A stretch of 62,650 bases of DNA, from the NCBI GenBank assembly GCA_902362595.1, contig CABIXF010000022.1, positions 1 through 62,650 of the forward strand. Reading direction: 5' to 3'. Below are positions 61,054-62,650 of the stretch, one piece after another. Both the position numbers and the translations under genes were made by a program. Numbering within the stretch: position 1 is the stretch's first letter; each line of letters opens with the position of its first letter. Source of the DNA: Bacteroidaceae bacterium (GTDB taxonomy: Bacteria; Bacteroidota; Bacteroidia; Bacteroidales; Bacteroidaceae). Under the pieces are notes generated by a model. The model saw only the letters and a program-made list of their open reading frames with translations, was not told where the DNA came from and ran no database searches.

Positions 61054-62463
61054 TCAGTAGGCATTCTTTTCGCCATGCAGCGCATTGGCCACGGTCTTGT
61101 AGATGATGAACAGGTCCAGTCCGAACGTCCAGTGTTCGATGTACCAGATGTCGCCGCGGATACGTCCCTCCATATCCTTCAGCTCTTTCGTTTCGCCGCG
61201 GTAGCCCGTCACCTGGCTCCAGCCCGTGATGCCCGGCTTCACGAAATGCCGCACCATGTACTTGTTGATTAGTTTCGAATATTCTTCCGTATGCTTCAGC
61301 ATGTGCGGGCGCGGGCCCACGATGCTCATGTCGCCTTTCAGCACATTGATGAACTGCGGCAGCTCGTCGATGTTCGTCTTGCGCATGATGTTTCCCCAGC
61401 GCGTCTTGCGCGGGTCATCCTTGGTGGCCTGCAGCGTATCCGCCTGGGCATTCACCTTCATGCTGCGGAACTTGTAGCAGTAGAACTCCTTGTCGTTCAG
61501 TCCGTTTCGTTTCTGCTTGAAGAACACCGGCCCCGGCATCGTCAGCTTCGTGATAATCGTCACGATAATCAGGATGAAGGGGAAGAACGTACACAGGAAG
61601 AGCAGGGAGAACACGATGTCGAACGTCCGTTTCAGCATCTTGTTGCCTGTCCGGCTCAGCGGGTCCGGCCGCAGGCTCAGGAAAGGCACGTTGCCGATCA
61701 TGTTGAAGTACACCCGGTTGTGCAGGTAGTTGTAGATGTTCGGCACGCTGTAGAAGTGCACCAGGTGGTTCTCGCAGTAATTGATAATCGGCCGGATGAT
61801 GGCGTGTTCCCGCGAAGGCAGACAGCAGAACAGAAAGTGCGTGTTACCCTCTTTCTCCAGCCATGGGATTGTTTCCTGGGGCGTGCCCAGGTACGGGCAT
61901 TCTTTCGGGAAATCCGGGTTCGGCTGGAAGTCGAAATACCCTTTCACCCTGAATCCGGTCCAGTCCTGGCTTGTCAGTTCGTAATACAGTTCCCGGTTGT
62001 TTTCCGAGCTGCCCACCAGCACCACGTAGCGCACATTGCCTCCTTTGGAGCGGTATTCTTTCAGCACCCACCGGGCCAGGATACGGAAAACGGCCAGGCA
62101 GACAAACAACAGCAGCAGAAAGCTCAGGTAGAAGAACGACCACGTATCCATGAACTTTCCTACGCCCAGGATGATGCCCGACATGATGCCGAAGAACACC
62201 GTGCTCCGGAGCACCTTGCCCAGAATCTGGTAGGCAAACACCTTCCGGCGGTAGAGCACGACGCCGATTTGCATGCCCGAAATGAAATAACATAACATTA
62301 CTGTCAAAATCACCTGCAAGTGGGGTGCCATCAGAGTGTTGTGCCACGGCGTGTTTTCCGTCGCGAGGAACAACAAATCGAACAATCCTCCTGTAATCAG
62401 TGTTTCTATGGTTACAATAAACAGATTTACCCAACCATTGTACGAATCATATTTTGTTCTCAT
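61054..62463 (-). CDS. wcaJ: Undecaprenyl-phosphate sugar-1-phosphate transferase (WcaJ type)
   Basis: A 469-residue polyprenyl-phosphate hexose-1-phosphate transferase. The N-terminal half has about five helices and a Rossmann-like segment (YVVLVGSSENNRELYYELTS). The C-terminal bacterial sugar transferase domain has FFKQKRNGLNDKEFYCYKFR, DELPQFINVLKGDMSIVGPR and GITGWSQVTGYRGETKELKD. It starts exopolysaccharide or capsule assembly on the inner membrane. It has a good promoter and leads the envelope cluster. Confidence 0.95.
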   Translation of the reverse strand: MRTKYDSYNGWVNLFIVTIETLITGGLFDLLFLATENTPWHNTLMAPHLQVILTVMLCYFISGMQIGVVLYRRKVFAYQILGKVLRSTVFFGIMSGIILGVGKFMDTWSFFYLSFLLLLFVCLAVFRILARWVLKEYRSKGGNVRYVVLVGSSENNRELYYELTSQDWTGFRVKGYFDFQPNPDFPKECPYLGTPQETIPWLEKEGNTHFLFCCLPSREHAIIRPIINYCENHLVHFYSVPNIYNYLHNRVYFNMIGNVPFLSLRPDPLSRTGNKMLKRTFDIVFSLLFLCTFFPFILIIVTIITKLTMPGPVFFKQKRNGLNDKEFYCYKFRSMKVNAQADTLQATKDDPRKTRWGNIMRKTNIDELPQFINVLKGDMSIVGPRPHMLKHTEEYSKLINKYMVRHFVKPGITGWSQVTGYRGETKELKDMEGRIRGDIWYIEHWTFGLDLFIIYKTVANALHGEKNAY

Positions 62464-62503
62464 ACGCAGTTTGTAATTTTTAGTGTATTAGTCAGATTGG
62501 CTG

Positions 62504-62534
62504 CAAAGTAACAGATTCTTTGGAGGATTTCCAA
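62504..62534 (-). promoter_or_regulatory. Promoter of wcaJ and perhaps the whole envelope cluster
   Basis: On the minus strand TTGG (62531-62534), a 19-bp spacer, then TTACTTTG (62504-62511; 7/8 match to TAnnTTTG). It lies 40 bp before the ATG at 62463. The remaining bases to the window end show no gene. Confidence 0.65.
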
Positions 62535-62650
62535 CGAAATGATTAAGAAGTTTTGCCCAAATGCATATTCCGGAGCATACCCGTTCACATTCCGGTAGCC
62601 TATAAAGCATAAAAATAGCCTTTAAAAGCACAATTTTATATCCGTTCATC

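Overview
The window looks like a chromosomal segment from a Bacteroidales gut bacterium, probably Bacteroides or Phocaeicola; the genus is an inference. Three things point there. Many genes are preceded by the Bacteroidetes -7 element TAnnTTTG, several with a TTTG/TTG-like -33 element 19-20 bp upstream, and Shine-Dalgarno sequences are mostly absent. The family content also fits: TonB-receptor-like barrels, DUF2023 beside flavodoxin, DUF1015 beside serC/serA, DUF5063, DUF3575, and a thiamin operon ordered thiS-E-G-C-H-F. No rRNA, tRNA or CRISPR array was seen.

Layout. 0-6 kb: a SIMPL protein, a small MITE-like element carrying a terminator, and a minus-strand set of AraC regulator, membrane-anchored winged-helix regulator and TonB-receptor-like barrel with a strong inverted repeat before the receptor. 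6-9 kb: a truncated SnoaL-like gene, an SDR, and a tripartite hipB-hipS-hipT toxin-antitoxin operon with three operators spaced exactly 41 bp apart. 10.4-17.2 kb: a TPP-riboswitch-controlled thiamin operon on the minus strand, interrupted by a four-helix-bundle gene, a 639-bp non-coding segment and a 22-bp-period palindromic repeat array. 17.2-25.2 kb: metallophosphoesterase, cupin, SnoaL-like protein and HxlR regulator, flavodoxin, HIUase-like protein, pabB/pabC and a pyridoxal-kinase-family gene.

25.2-34 kb is an AT-richer accessory island. It begins with a strongly G/T-skewed non-coding block holding a second 22-bp palindromic array. It then holds a Sau3AI/MutH-type endonuclease with an m5C methyltransferase and a Vsr nuclease, a Fic-gene remnant, and lipoproteins including one with eight DnaJ-like CxxC knuckles. 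Next to it (33.97-38.8 kb) is a 1608-residue protein joining a DEDD-type exonuclease, a RecQ helicase and a UvrD-like helicase.

38.8-54.9 kb is mostly core: a DEAD-box protein, serC-serA-DUF1015, a sulfatase, yigZ followed by three decayed tandem copies of its own 3' end, two L,D-transpeptidases, a LolA-like protein, ftsK, and a DUF5063 / 3'-5' exonuclease / rRNA methyltransferase operon. 55-62.5 kb is a minus-strand envelope cluster: a WcaJ-type sugar-phosphate transferase, a DUF3575 protein, a 751-residue OmpA-like protein, a 601-residue barrel and an OmpA-family protein, in transcription order.
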